In this document: in pieces, positions 23,101-34,100 of the stretch
How the letters are laid out: every line of letters begins with the position of its first letter
Numbering within the stretch: the stretch's first letter is position 1
Source: Arthonia radiata
Lineage: Eukaryota; Ascomycota; Arthoniomycetes; Arthoniales; Arthoniaceae
Reading direction: 5' to 3'
DNA: 64,000 bases
Assembly (NCBI GenBank): GCA_002989075.1
Contig: PSQN01000017.1
Location: 1,674,001 to 1,738,000 of the forward strand
Position numbers and translations under genes: made by a program
Notes under the pieces: model-generated
The model's input: only the letters and a program-made list of their open reading frames with translations
Databases searched by the model: none
What the model was told of the DNA's origin: nothing

Positions 23101-25649
23101 GCTCAAATTCGATCGCGACGCCCTGCGCAAGAACCGTCTGTATCGTGTTGATCCCAACTCTGAGGTTGACATGCTTCAGCTTCCATTGAACATTGGGCGC
23201 ATGATAGAGAACGCACAGGCCTCGTTCGGCATCAAAGCTCATCAATCTATGAGTGACCTTCACCCGGCATATGTCATTGAGCAGGTTAGACATCTTACAG
23301 ATCAGCTTGTCGTGGTGCGCGGTGAAGACGCATTGTCGACTGAGGCACAGCGTGACGCCACTCTGTTGGTGAAAGCTCATGTGCGTGCGCAGTTGGCCTT
23401 CAAACAGGTTGCGAGTATGCACCGTTTGAACAAGCTCGCTTTTGACAACATCGTCGGTGACATTGAGAGCCGCTTCTCCCGTGCTTTTGCTAGCCCGGGT
23501 GAGATGGTCGGTGTCCTGGCTGCACAGAGCATTGGTGAGCCTGCCACTCAGATGACCCTGAACACTTTCCATTTTGCTGGTGTGTCATCCAAGAACGTCA
23601 CTCTCGGTGTCCCGCGTCTCAAGGAGATCTTAAACGTTGCGAAGAACCTAAAGACCCCAACGATGTCTGTTTTCCTTGCCGACGAGAAGAAGCGGCAGAG
23701 CACGCAACTGGCGCTGGCCCTTCGTCCTAAGATCGAACACACCACGCTGCGTACTATCTGCGATGCAACGGAGATCTACTACGATCCCGACATCTCAGAC
23801 ACTGTAATTCCTGCAGATAAGGATATGGTCGAAGCCTACTTCGTCATCCCTGACGAGACTGAAGAAGAGCTTGCGTTCCACTCAAAGTGGCTCTTGCGTC
23901 TGGTGTTGAACCGTCAGAAGATGCTCGACAAGAGTATGTACCCAGCAGACGTTGCTGGCAAGATCAAGCAACTGTTCGGCAATGACTTGGCCGTTATCTT
24001 TAGCGATGACAATGCAGAACACCCTGTCATCCGTCTCCGTGTCAACAAAAAGACGCAGAGCGGTAAGGACGATCCGAACGACGATGACGAGCTAGGCTCG
24101 TTGCAACGCACGCAAGAGTACATGCTTGACGGTGTAACCCTGGGCGGCATTCCTGGCATTGACAAGGCTGTCATTGACGAATTTCAGTACAACTTTGTAG
24201 ATGAAAAGAGCGGCGCTATTCAAATTGCGAGCGGCACTACACCAAGCATTGTGGGAAGTGACGATCCCGGCGAGAAAGGCAAAGAGAAATACCTCGTCAC
24301 CAGTGGCACAGCTTTCGCCCGCGTTCTGGAGCTGGAGGAGGTCGACCCCAAGAGGACCACTTCCAACCGCTTTGATGAGACTATGGAGGTGCTTGGCATC
24401 GAAGCGGCGCGAGAGACAATCCTTCGTGAAGCTGTTGCTGTGTTGTCGTTTGATGGCTCATACGTCAACCACCGTCATTTGTCGTTACTCGTGGATGTCA
24501 TGACATGGCATGGCTACATGACACCTGTCACTCGTCACGGTATCAATCGCAACGATACTGGCGCGCTCATGCGCTGCTCTTTCGAAGAGACTGTTGAGAT
24601 CCTGCTCGACGCAGCTGCCTCAGGTGAATTGGACGACTGCCGTGGTGTATCGGAGAACGTGATGCTTGGCCAACTCGCTCCGGTTGGTACCGGCCAAGTT
24701 GAAGTGCTCATGGATCCCGAGATGCTCAATACCATCACTGCTGATAACGCTGGCCGTGGCTACATTGCCGGTGTTGGTCCACGTCCTGCAGACGCCGAAG
24801 GTGGTGCCACACCTTACGAACTTGGCTCGCCGATGCAGGAAGGCGGCTTTGCCTCCCCTGACTACGGCGCGTCGTTCTCGCCTCTTGTGCAACATGGTCA
24901 AGATGTGGGAGGTGGACTGTCTGTCTGGCAAGAGAATGACGGTAGCGGAGGCTTCAGCCCTTGGAATGGTGGCGCTAGCCCAATGTATGGAGCCACGAGC
25001 CCCTTCGCTGGTGGCATGAGCCCTGCATCGCCTGGATACTCTCCATCATCGCCCGGCTACTCTCCAAGCTCCCCCGGCATGAGCGTGTCGAGCCCAGCCT
25101 TCAATCCAACATCACCCACGTTTGGCTCACCTGCTAGTCCAGCCATGAACACGCCGACTTCTCCCGCTTACTCACCTGCGTCGCCAGCCTACCGCCCAAC
25201 AAGCAACTCACCAACCTCGCCTCACTATTCTCCGGCGTCTCCCAACTACTCACCCACTTCTCCCAGTTACTCTCCAACCTCACCCAACTACTCGCCTACG
25301 TCACCAAGCTTTAGCCCAACCTCACCAGCTCGGGCGCCAGGTAGTGCGCAGTCATACAGCCCGACCTCACCTCAATACAGTCCTACGAGTCCGACCCCAC
25401 CCAACCACCACGGTAACAGCATCTCACCTGCTTCTCCCAAATACAGCCCAACGAGCCCTGCCGCTGCATACTCCCCTACGTCTCCACGCATGTCGCCCTC
25501 GTCACCGCAGGGTCAATATTCGGCGTCGTCCCCTCGCTGGTCACCGACGTCGCCGAAATATTCTCCTACGTAAGCTTGTAGTCCTGCCATTTCCCCATGC
25601 AATCTCGCTAACACGTGCTAGCTCTCCATCGCCACCGGGTTCACAATAG
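20195..25649 (+). CDS. RPB1: RNA polymerase II largest subunit RPB1
   Basis: Largest subunit of RNA polymerase II, with the Mg-binding active site and the C-terminal repeat domain (CTD). Two exons: 20195-25569 and 25622-25649, 1800 aa. The 52-nt intron (GTAAGC donor, GCTAAC branch site, TGCTAG acceptor) interrupts the last heptad; splicing turns the in-frame TAA overlapping the donor into YSPTSPSPPGSQ and a TAG stop. Landmarks are the clamp zinc site (Cys82, Cys85, Cys92, His95), CHNCGK, the rudder/active-site region with NADFDGD at 506-512 (three catalytic aspartates), the trigger-loop region with GEPATQMTLNTFHFAGVSSKNVTLGVPRLKE, and a CTD from about residue 1600 with degenerate YSPTSPx heptads, some replaced by spacer sequence (NHHGNSISPAS). 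It is divergent from SWD1. Confidence 0.97.
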
Positions 25650-26712
25650 GCGACCCGGTCTCACATCATCCCACTGGCAGCACACGCAGCCAATGGTGAG
25701 AGACTCTTCACTTCCTGCACATACTGTTTTACTAATTCTTGCTCCAGCCATTTTCAACGACGACCACACTCGTGCCCTCGTTCGAACTTGGCTTGTTCTG
25801 CTGTCTACATTGCCTGCTTTGGGTTCAAAGCTACTCCGCCTATTGTTGGCTCAAAAGCTACACTGAGATCTTTCTGATACACTACATGATTGCATGATTG
25901 GCGAGGCGTTCCGGGTTTCGTTCGGCTCAGGAGGGAACTTCGTGACTGCGGTGTTTGAGTCACCGTTTGCGCTGCATGGTCGGCGCGTTGCATCAAACGC
26001 ATTTCAGAAAAACGACGCGACTTGTTTCGCGTTTTTGTATACTACGGAGAAGGAGGAGCGACGAAATTGCTTGCATTTGGTGCGCTATAGACTGCCAGCG
26101 ACAGGTGAAGTGAGACGACAGCGCGAGAGGAGGTGTAGATTGTTAGTGGAATGGGAGTGCTGATGCTGAAGCGTTGGCTTCATGAGAGCGTTTCTGGCTT
26201 TTATCTGCGTGTGGTGCTTGCTCTTCTTCTGTTGCTAGGAGTGTCGGGAAGTATAAGGCTCTGCGGCTGATCTCGTCGGTCTTACCCATGCTACATGATC
26301 GTAAGGCTTGGTACAAGCACCTTGCGGCTTGGAAATGAAGTTTTTCTAATTAGTTGGGGTGACTGATTGTCGACTTTCTATGTTCCACAGCATCTGCACG
26401 TTGTGTCTCGCTACCTGTGAAGCACTGCCTGGTGGTCAGGGCGCTGACAGAGTCCCAATCTGCTTGGATCTAGCCCTGGAGATCGTTTGTGTGATCGCTG
26501 TTCAAAAGGTATATAGGCCACAAACTTGTGCCAGCTGCTGGCGCTGTGAGAAGCTCATTACACGAGAATGATTTTCGAGAAGCATGCACGCATGTCTAGA
26601 GTTGCAGTAAAGCAAGAGAATGGAGAGGGCAAAGCCCGGGTATCGTGATTGCCCCTATACAAATCTACCTCTGACCGCCCAAACAACAAAAACGTGACGA
26701 ACGCCCCAACTA
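25650..26712. other. Convergent intergenic region, RPB1 / LITAF gene
   Basis: About 1.06 kb between two 3' ends. The short frames here (25894-26163, 26359-26571) have no domain, no splice context and no recognisable product. Presumed 3' UTRs plus spacer. Confidence 0.45.
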
Positions 26713-28209
26713 TCATCGAGCCTCCTCCGCCTTCTCCGCCTTCGCCTCCTCCGTCTTCTCCGCCTTCGCCTCCTCCGCCTTCTCCGCCTTCGCCTCCTCC
26801 ACCTTCTCCGTCTTTGCTTCACTCTTCTCTTCCTTCTCCTGCTCCCTCTCTTCCAACCTCTCCTGCTCCCTCGCCCCATCCTTACTACTCTCCCCCATCG
26901 CCGGCAGCTCCACCGGCTCCCTCGCCGTCCCCTCCATCTCCGCCAACGGCACACTCGCACTCTGCTCGCCGATACCCCTTTGCGGCGCCTGATCCTCGGT
27001 CTTCTGCCACTGCTGCGGCGGCTGGCTATCCCAATACCCCGGCGCCGGTCCTGCGTCGCGATGCTGGCCCCACTGCTCCTGCGGCTTCCACTGCTCCTGC
27101 ATCGGCGCTTGACGGTTATACTGGCTCATAGCCGGCTTATTGATGCCCTGCGCGACTTTCACGGTGCCGTTGCTCGTGACCGTCGCGAGGAGTAACTGGC
27201 ATTGGCTGCAACGATGCACGGTATCCTTGCAGCTGTCCATGACGCAAGGGACCCAGGCACAGAGCGCGCCGGTGAGGCAGCAGAGGACGGCGGCCCAGAG
27301 GGTGACGGCGTCGCCGGCTTCTTTGGTGGTAGTGGTGCGCGTGGAGGTTTCGCAGCGGGGGCAGTCGACGAGGGCGGCTTCGGTGCCCAGGCTTTCGAGG
27401 GCGGTGACCATGCCTAGGTCGGCGGGGTTTTGGGCTTGAGAGGCGGAGGGGTGGTGTGCGTCGGGTTGGGGGTAGGATTGGGAGGGGTGCGCTGGGGGTG
27501 GTGATTGGTATGTGGAGGCGTATTGGGCGGGTGGGGAGCTGTAGGCGGGTGCTGGACCGGATGGTGGTGATTGAGGGGGGTTCATGGCGGCGCTGGGCGA
27601 AGGGTAGTGCTGGGATACGGATGGGCTGTGGAAGCCGTGTGGTGCTTGAGGTGGGGAGGAGGAGTAGTTGCGTCTGGGACGGGAGGTCAGCAAGCGTGAC
27701 AATGGGCAAGAGGGACATAGAACTTACGTGCTGTCCTGAGGCGCAAAACCAGTCTGGTCGTTGACCGAGCTCACGGTGCCAGATCGCTCTCGTGCTTGTG
27801 TGTAGTATCTCGTCGCAGAGTTCGATCTCTTTCGCTCAACCTCGTCAGCGGACGCGTTTGGCGCCCACTCTCCCTGAGGACGCGGTGGTGAGAGGTTCGA
27901 GTTCGAGCGCTGGCGAGGAAAGCTGTATGAGCCTGTGTTCGAGGGGTGCAGCTGTGCTGGGCGCTGTGGTGGAGGTGGGAAAGGCCCTGTGGGTTGCGAT
28001 ATCAAGCTCTCGGCACCCGGAGAGTCAACACGGTCTAGGGTGCCCACTTCAGAGACCGGTCCTAAGTAAGCGCGGTCAGACTGGCGCGATCCTAAACCAG
28101 AGCTTATTGCGAGGGTGGATCAGCGATTACCTCGAGAGTCACTCGTATTTTGAGGGTCCATATGTAGACTCGGAGAAGGGATGGGAACAGTCTCGGTGGT
28201 GGTAGCCAT
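26713..28209 (-). CDS. LITAF-domain (zinc ribbon) protein with C-terminal octapeptide repeats
   Basis: Likely peripheral membrane protein of the LITAF/PIG7 family, which in animals acts at late endosomes and in fungi is mostly uncharacterised. Exons read: 28209-28131, 28091-27728 and 27673-26713, giving 467 aa in frame. The second intron (54 nt, GTAAGT/CCCAG) is solid; the first is only 39 nt (GTAATC donor, GGTTTAG acceptor) and is the least certain part. The N-terminal half is rich in Pro, Gln and Ser. The LITAF domain lies in the middle: DCPRC, then a hydrophobic stretch (LWAAVLCCLTGALCAWVPCV) and HRCSQCQ, giving the CxxC...HxCxxC zinc knuckles around a membrane-inserting helix. The C-terminus is a run of charged repeats of the form AEKxEEAK encoded by a 24-bp minisatellite. 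Confidence 0.75.
26716..26815. repeat. 24-bp coding minisatellite
   Basis: Direct tandem copies, on the plus strand pyrimidine-rich CCTCC/TTCTCCGCCTTCG units of 24 bp, encode the AEKxEEAK octapeptides at the C-terminus of the LITAF-domain protein on the minus strand. At least three near-perfect copies are followed by more degenerate ones. The unit is a multiple of three, so length changes keep the frame. Confidence 0.75.
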
Positions 28210-29014
28210 GAGGTCGAGAGCTGTACCGGTTATGGAGTGACTCGACGAGCTCAAGGGCAAGGCTGGCGAAGGTGTATGATAGCCAAGAGCTATCTAGGTT
28301 TGGATAAGCCGCTGACACAGACGATCAAATGCCGGCCGTGGTGGTATCTGACGAGGATCAATTACGGGAAAACATGTCAGTCTCAGAGACGCGGGAGAAA
28401 GAAGAGAGGCAAAGGTCGGTATCTGCAGAGGGGCATCACGACGACGCAGACACTGCCCTGTCTTAACTTAGGCACAGCAAATGGATGGAGGTTTGCAAGT
28501 GGTGTGGTGTTGGGGCCTGGGGGCTGGAGTGGCTGGCCACGGCGCTGTTGCCCAATTGGTGATGAGAGGAGTGTCCCGTGCGAAGGGCCGTCGCGCCAAA
28601 CATTGGATCTCGCTTATTTCACTTGGCCGACTGAGACAGTAATCACAACCGAAGTTGCTGTAGGCTTTGAGTGAGTTTGTGATGTTGAATGATGTTCAAG
28701 ACTACGAGATGGTAAACGGAGGGTATCATATATACGAGACGAAATAGGTAGTCGGTCCAAATCCCTCGCTCCTTCCGGCAGTAGGATTCCTTACGTCAGT
28801 GCGGTGCCCACAGTTGCTGCGCTTCATCTTCTGACAAACGTCGTTCCTTCCAGCTGCTCAGTGCTGAGTGTCATAGTGTAATTGAATTTGCTTGCTGCAT
28901 CGACAGGTCGTTTATGCGACTGATCTCCTTGCTGCGATGCCTTCGTTGTTCGAATAAAAGGCTCAAAATGAAGCGAACCTGCCCTTGCTCGGCTGGCAAG
29001 GCGCAGAGTACTCC
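28210..29014. other. Intergenic, LITAF gene 5' flank
   Basis: About 800 bp between the LITAF-domain gene start and the stop of the next minus-strand gene. Frames at 28237-28674 and 28824-29018 look non-coding. It should hold the LITAF gene promoter. Confidence 0.45.
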
Positions 29015-30366
29015 TCAACCGCGCTTCAAGAATTTCGAGAATTTGCTACTCGTTTTACTGCTGGACTCAACCTCCTCGCCCGGTAGCTCTTGTGCACCAT
29101 GACCCTCCTCAAGCAGCCCATTCTCTGCCGTGGGCAGTTCGGCCGCGTGAGGCCCACTGATTTCGCCAGCCGGGTCGTACTTGGTGTCTTGTGGCCACTT
29201 GCTCTCATTGGGGTATTGTGACACGGGCTGGAACACTGGCTCATCCTCTCCAGACAGCCATTTAGGATCGCGCATCCCCATCATGATCAAACAGTAGATG
29301 GCGAGCAGCTCGAACAAGCTGTTTGCGATCACCACAGTGATTTGGATGCCGGTATCGAACTTGCTTTGCGCTCCTAAAGGATCGTTTTTGTTGATCGAAA
29401 CAAGGTTTCGCACCACTTCCAGGACGTGCATTACGTCTACCAAGAGGATCGCCGAGACAAATAGTAGGATAGCGATCCTGTCCGTCCGCCGCCCAATGAC
29501 TTGCATAACTGCAATGGGCAAGAAGATCGAAGCGAATGCGAAATAAATCCACTCATACGCAATCCCGATCTTGGTCTCCCTCTTGAAGGCGGCATTCAAT
29601 GCCCAATACTCAGGACCACTACAAAGCTAATCAGTAGAGTCGCAACGAGAAAACGATAGGTACGGCCACTTACCCGTTCGAATTGGCGTCTGGATCGGCC
29701 ACAAGAGCATCAAACCTGGGCGCGGACTGTTAGCATATGTTGTCCGTTGCATCATATCAAGCTAAGTTGGAAGCGCTCACCATTCCTTCAGCCTGAGATT
29801 GTATTGAATATAGAGACCCCACACTACCGCCGCAAGAATGACGATGGCCACGAAGCCGATCGCGCTGACGATTTCAACGTTTCTGGTGAGACCAAGCTTC
29901 TGTCCTCTTGACTGACTGTAGAGCATCGCAACGGCGGTTCGGAAAAAGATGAAGGCGGTTGTGAGCAGCATCGTAAGCTGGAATAGTTGGCCCATAATAT
30001 TAAGACCACTGAGCGTGGACTCGTATGCGGCAATACTGTCTTCCTTGGAGTAGTATATATAAGCGTCGGAGGCCAGCTCGAAGATGAAGGTACTGAAGGA
30101 TGTCAGCGAGCAGCGCAGAACCAGGGATTGGTGGACATGGAACTCACAGCGGAAAGAGAAGACATGTGATAAGCAGCGCAGTTGTTCTCATCTGGTCCTT
30201 TTTCCCCTTGTACTCCCAGCGAACCTTTCTTGCGAACCATGCAGCAGGTAGGGACAGCACCAGCATGACCGCATCCCATGCGATGTAGAACGCCGAGTCT
30301 GAGAACTGCTTGCGCGTGAGTATGAAGTAGAGTGAAAGAGCTCCTAGCCAGGCTACTTACACCCAT
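29015..30366 (-). CDS. Multispan membrane protein, about seven helices
   Basis: Family not recognised by name. Exons read from the minus strand: 30366-30361 (start exon, tentative), 30305-30148, 30092-29781, 29715-29674 and 29618-29015, with introns of 55, 55, 65 and 55 nt; joined length 373 aa in frame. Hydrophobic helices are visible as SAFYIAWDAVMLVLSLPAAW, TALLITCLLFPLLTFIFEL, LTMLLTTAFIFFRTAVAMLY, IVSAIGFVAIVILAAVVWGLYI, IAYEWIYFAFASIFLPIAVMQVIG, IAILLFVSAILLVDVMHVL and ITVVIANSLFELLAIYCLIMM. The C-terminal 90 residues are hydrophilic and acidic. The topology recalls fungal seven-helix proteins (RTA1-like, Pth11-like), but the signature motifs of those families are not evident. The first exon may be only ATGGGT; an alternative is an upstream non-ATG-extended exon, so the N-terminus is uncertain. 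Confidence 0.65.
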
Positions 30367-31069
30367 GTTGAAGTTGACAGCGCTGACCTGGCGCAGCGAA
30401 CGATTAGTAGTTGTAGACAAGCGCCTGGACTGCGAAGTGCGAGACCGATTGAGCTGAGGAGGTCAAGTATTGTTGTGTCAAGCTGGCAAGAGGACAGAAG
30501 CACGCAAGAACTTCCCCAACGCCAGCGATAGGCGCACCTCCTCAACGCACACTCTGGCACGACGCTACAAGCCGTGTGCGCATGGTGCAAGATTGGTGAA
30601 GCTCTTTTGGGTCCGCATACCAACAGCGTCTGGAGATTGGGCTAATGAATAGACGCTCGTACCACTGACCAAGAAGGGTATAGACGCGCCTATCGCACGT
30701 GTTTCTGGCCTAGCCTGCGTCGGTAAACCAATAGCTCATAGATCTCGAGTCACGCGCTCAAGGTTTGCGGATCCCAGCCTCATTCTGCCCAGCGCGTCGT
30801 TTCATCCTATTTCTGGACTCTCCCTCCACCACGATGAAGCAAACTTCTCACACTTGCGCTTGCGGGTGGCACATGCGGCTCAAGGATCTTGAGAGCCTTT
30901 TCAGATTGAAAGAACCTCATAAGGTTGACGTACGCAGAATGGGACATGGCTTCCCGCCAGCCTTGCGGTTCGTTTGCCTACGCTATCCATATCCATCGTT
31001 CAATTACAGACTGGGATTGGCGCGCCTTTTTCATTGATAGTTGCCGTAACGGCTCCGCATGATAACAAT
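30367..31069. other. Intergenic, HIS4 3' flank and membrane-gene promoter
   Basis: About 700 bp. An ACTAAT box and CGCCAG at 30390-30410 on the minus strand look like the 3' end of an intron, so the membrane-protein transcript may have a spliced 5' UTR or a further first exon here. The plus-strand frame at 30765-31037 shows no domain and I do not call it. Confidence 0.4.
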
Positions 31070-33703
31070 TTAATCTCCAGCGTCTTGTAATCGGATGCTC
31101 ACAGCTCTTCGATGGGCCTCAAGCTGCTCCACTCTTGCCAGCTCCATCACCGCACCGCTAACGTTCTTCAACCCTTCGCGCGTGAGGTGAGAACTGGTGA
31201 TGTGCTTGACATATGATGCGAGGTTCACGCCAGAGTACTGTCGTGCGTAGCCGTAGGTAGGCAGTGAGTGATTGACGCCAGCAGAGTAATCACCCACACT
31301 CTCCGGCGTCCAGGGTCCTATGAAGACGCTGCCGGCGTTCTCGACGAGCGATGCAGCGCCCTCTGCATCTTCCGTCTGAATGATGAGATGCTCTGGGGCA
31401 TAGTGATTCGATAATGCCATAGCTTCATTGATGTCCTTGACCACCAGTGTCACCGAGTGCTCAATGGCTCCACGTACGATGTCGACACGAGGCAAGGCCA
31501 TGGCTTGTCGATGCACTTCGTCTTCAACAGCGGCAAGCTGCTTCTCGTCGAGGCCAACGGCGATGCAGATGACTTGAGAGTCTGTTCCATGCTCGGCTTG
31601 GCTGAGTAGGTCTGCAGCCACAAAGGCTGGACTTGATGTTTTGTCAGCGATGACCAGGACTTCGCTTGGACCAGCGGGCATGTCGATGCTGACTTGCGCA
31701 GTGGTGTCGTTAGAGACCAGCATCTTTCCTGCCGTGACAAATTGATTGCCCGGGCCTAGAATCTTATCGACCTTGCTGATGCTTTGTGTGCCATACGCAA
31801 GCGCAGCAACAGCTTGAGCACCACCAGCCAAGACAATACTCTCAGCGCCCACCTTGTGCGCGACGTATACTATCTCTGGTGTTATCGATCCATCCGATCT
31901 TGGCGGCGATGCTAGAACGATCTTCTTGCAGCCAGCGACCATCGCCGGCACGCCCAGCATGAGCGCTGTTGAGGGCAGTACGGCGGTGCCACCCGGCACA
32001 TAAAGGCCTACTCTTTCGATGGCTCGCGAGAACCTCGAACACGAGACGCCTGGCATAGTCTCAACTTGAAGCGGCTTGGTCTCCGCCTGAGCCGCATGAA
32101 ATTTGCGAATATTCTCATACGAGATATCGATTGCTTCGATTGTCTTCTGTGGTAGCTGCATGAGCTTTTCTGGGAAAGGAGCGTGGAGGACAGGCGAGGT
32201 AAGAGAGGTTGCCTTCTCGAACTTGTGAGTATAGGCCAGGAGAGCTTTATCGCCGTTTAGTCGGACATCCTCAATGATAGGCTTTACAATGCCCATAATC
32301 TTCTCAGTAGATCTTTGAGATGGGCGCTTGAGCGCTTCCTGCACTGTGTCTGGCGACGCTTTTGCTGTATCGTATCGTGTCATGCGTATCCGCCTATTGG
32401 CGTCGACGTCTGCATCGTCCTCGCTTGACTTAGGCACTGAAGCTGCTTCCTTTACCATCTCATGTTCTCCGCTGATACCGTTGATGTTTTTGCTGCCATT
32501 CGCCTGAGGCGCTGGACTTGTATATTGAGGCTTCGCGTCGCCTTTCCGCCGTTTCACTTTGACGCTCTTCTGGTCGAGTTTGCGCTCGACATCATTTAGA
32601 GACACGCCAGATGCGATACATTTGGCCAGCGCAAAATACAGCACATCCGCTGCTTCGAATGCTATGTGCTCCCTTTCTGTAGCTTCACAGAGCTCGGTGG
32701 CTTCCTCCTTGATCTTAGCTGCCAGAAGCCCAGGATCATTGAATAGCCTCGCCGTGTAAGACCCCGTTGGCGCCGAAGCTTTTCGACTTTGCAGCGTCTT
32801 CTGCAGTTTTGATAACCCCCGATAATCGCCCATGCAAGTCGCTGTTCCGAGGTGACAGAAGCCCTTGCCGATCTGACGAACCGTGAAGCAGAGACAATCT
32901 TGGTCGCAATCAAATGAGAGGCTCACTAGCTCTTGTATATCTCCGCTGGTCTCACCTTTATACCATAAGCCTCGCTTCCGGCTATGATAGACGCCTCTGC
33001 CCGTCTTCAGACTTTCTGCGACGCTTTCATGGCTGCTGTATACTACACCCAATGCCACGCCTTTCTCATCAACTACAAGCGTTGTGAAGAGTCCGTCCGG
33101 GCGATCGCTCACCGCTTTGGCCATGAACAACTCTGCGACACTGATTTGGCTGGCTTCAGAACACGGCGCGAACACTAAAGACGCTGCCGGCACCACTAAC
33201 ACAGTTTTGGTTTTTGCCAGTCGCACAGCCTCTCTGGAGGACGCAGGCGCTGCGTTCGCGTACACTGGGCCATCAGAGTGGCCACGCTCCGCGATAATTC
33301 TAGCAAGATCAGATGTGACTGGGGTCTTGTCCAGAAATAAAGGACCAGACTCCTTCAGGCATGCTTCTTCTATGTCTGAGGCATCGCTTGACTGAACTGC
33401 AAGGACGAGTCGCTCGAGGTCAACGTTGTCGATCGCGTTCAGGAGTTTTCGCTGGTCGGATGTTACAAACACTGATGCAGGTCCAGCATCAAGAAGCGTG
33501 ACAATATCGTCGACAGATTTGAGGTTGGTGAGATCCAGGTAGGTGTCAAATACGCCAAAGGTGTCTTGCAGGTGATCTAGCGCAGCATCTACAGTGTCTT
33601 CAAATACCTTCGCAAAGACTGTTTTGACATACGATAATCTTTGACGGTCATCGACATTGGTCTTCGTTGATAGATCTATTGCAGCAAGGAACGTTGGCGG
33701 CAT
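31070..33703 (-). CDS. HIS4: Trifunctional histidine biosynthesis protein HIS4
   Basis: Single cytosolic polypeptide catalysing steps 2, 3, 9 and 10 of histidine synthesis: phosphoribosyl-AMP cyclohydrolase, phosphoribosyl-ATP pyrophosphohydrolase and histidinol dehydrogenase. Intronless, 877 aa, slightly longer than yeast His4 (799 aa). After an N-terminal region of about 190 residues comes the cyclohydrolase (about 190-290) with SRKRGLWYKGETSGD and a Cys-rich DCDQDCLCF metal site, then the pyrophosphohydrolase (about 300-385) with KIKEEATELCEA and EAADVLYFAL. A hydrophilic linker leads to histidinol dehydrogenase (about 440-877) with ERVGLYVPGGTAVLPSTALM, KILGPGNQFVTAGK, DMPAGPSEVLVIAD, LLSQAEHG and NHYAPEHL. 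It is divergent from GWT1. I found no perfect Gcn4/CpcA TGACTCA in the 397 bp between them. Confidence 0.97.
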   Translation of the reverse strand: MPPTFLAAIDLSTKTNVDDRQRLSYVKTVFAKVFEDTVDAALDHLQDTFGVFDTYLDLTNLKSVDDIVTLLDAGPASVFVTSDQRKLLNAIDNVDLERLVLAVQSSDASDIEEACLKESGPLFLDKTPVTSDLARIIAERGHSDGPVYANAAPASSREAVRLAKTKTVLVVPAASLVFAPCSEASQISVAELFMAKAVSDRPDGLFTTLVVDEKGVALGVVYSSHESVAESLKTGRGVYHSRKRGLWYKGETSGDIQELVSLSFDCDQDCLCFTVRQIGKGFCHLGTATCMGDYRGLSKLQKTLQSRKASAPTGSYTARLFNDPGLLAAKIKEEATELCEATEREHIAFEAADVLYFALAKCIASGVSLNDVERKLDQKSVKVKRRKGDAKPQYTSPAPQANGSKNINGISGEHEMVKEAASVPKSSEDDADVDANRRIRMTRYDTAKASPDTVQEALKRPSQRSTEKIMGIVKPIIEDVRLNGDKALLAYTHKFEKATSLTSPVLHAPFPEKLMQLPQKTIEAIDISYENIRKFHAAQAETKPLQVETMPGVSCSRFSRAIERVGLYVPGGTAVLPSTALMLGVPAMVAGCKKIVLASPPRSDGSITPEIVYVAHKVGAESIVLAGGAQAVAALAYGTQSISKVDKILGPGNQFVTAGKMLVSNDTTAQVSIDMPAGPSEVLVIADKTSSPAFVAADLLSQAEHGTDSQVICIAVGLDEKQLAAVEDEVHRQAMALPRVDIVRGAIEHSVTLVVKDINEAMALSNHYAPEHLIIQTEDAEGAASLVENAGSVFIGPWTPESVGDYSAGVNHSLPTYGYARQYSGVNLASYVKHITSSHLTREGLKNVSGAVMELARVEQLEAHRRAVSIRLQDAGD

Positions 33704-34100
33704 TTTGGGTCTCGTCGCAGTACCTCAAGTGATGTTGGAAAGCAAGAAGAGAACTTTGTGGACCGAATCTTTCCTGCTCGTCATCCGGAGAAATTTGGTA
33801 AATTCCCCGAACGGGAACTCGATGATACTGAGACGCTCGATCAGCGCAGCATTTTCAGGGGTGCGTCCCAAATCAGGAGCCTTCGTTTATGGCCATTGGA
33901 TCAAGGTCGATACAGAGCTGTCTGTTCGAAAGCTGACGACGAAGGCTTGTGCTACGCTGCCTGCTTCCTCCCAGTACTCAAACGGACCAGCAAGGCAGTT
34001 GAAAACCTGGCCTCATTGACGAAGGCTACAGCAATGCATAAAGTGGTAGACTTGCAGGGACGATAACATAGACCTCTGAACGAACGCAGACGAGTGCATC
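33704..34100. promoter_or_regulatory. Divergent promoter region, HIS4 / GWT1
   Basis: 397 bp between two start codons. Two overlapping plus-strand frames (33657-34019 and 33758-34066) cross it but end before the GWT1 start and look like chance or leader frames. No TGACTCA or TGAGTCA was found by eye. Confidence 0.5.

Noticed and set aside
26649-27131. Plus-strand frame very rich in Pro and Ser opposite the LITAF-domain gene
   Set aside because: It is the antisense of the Glu/Lys repeat minisatellite and of the Gln/Pro-rich exon; it has no start context or domain.
33657-34066. Plus-strand frames across the HIS4/GWT1 promoter region
   Set aside because: One overlaps HIS4 antisense, neither joins GWT1 by a plausible splice, and neither has a recognisable sequence.
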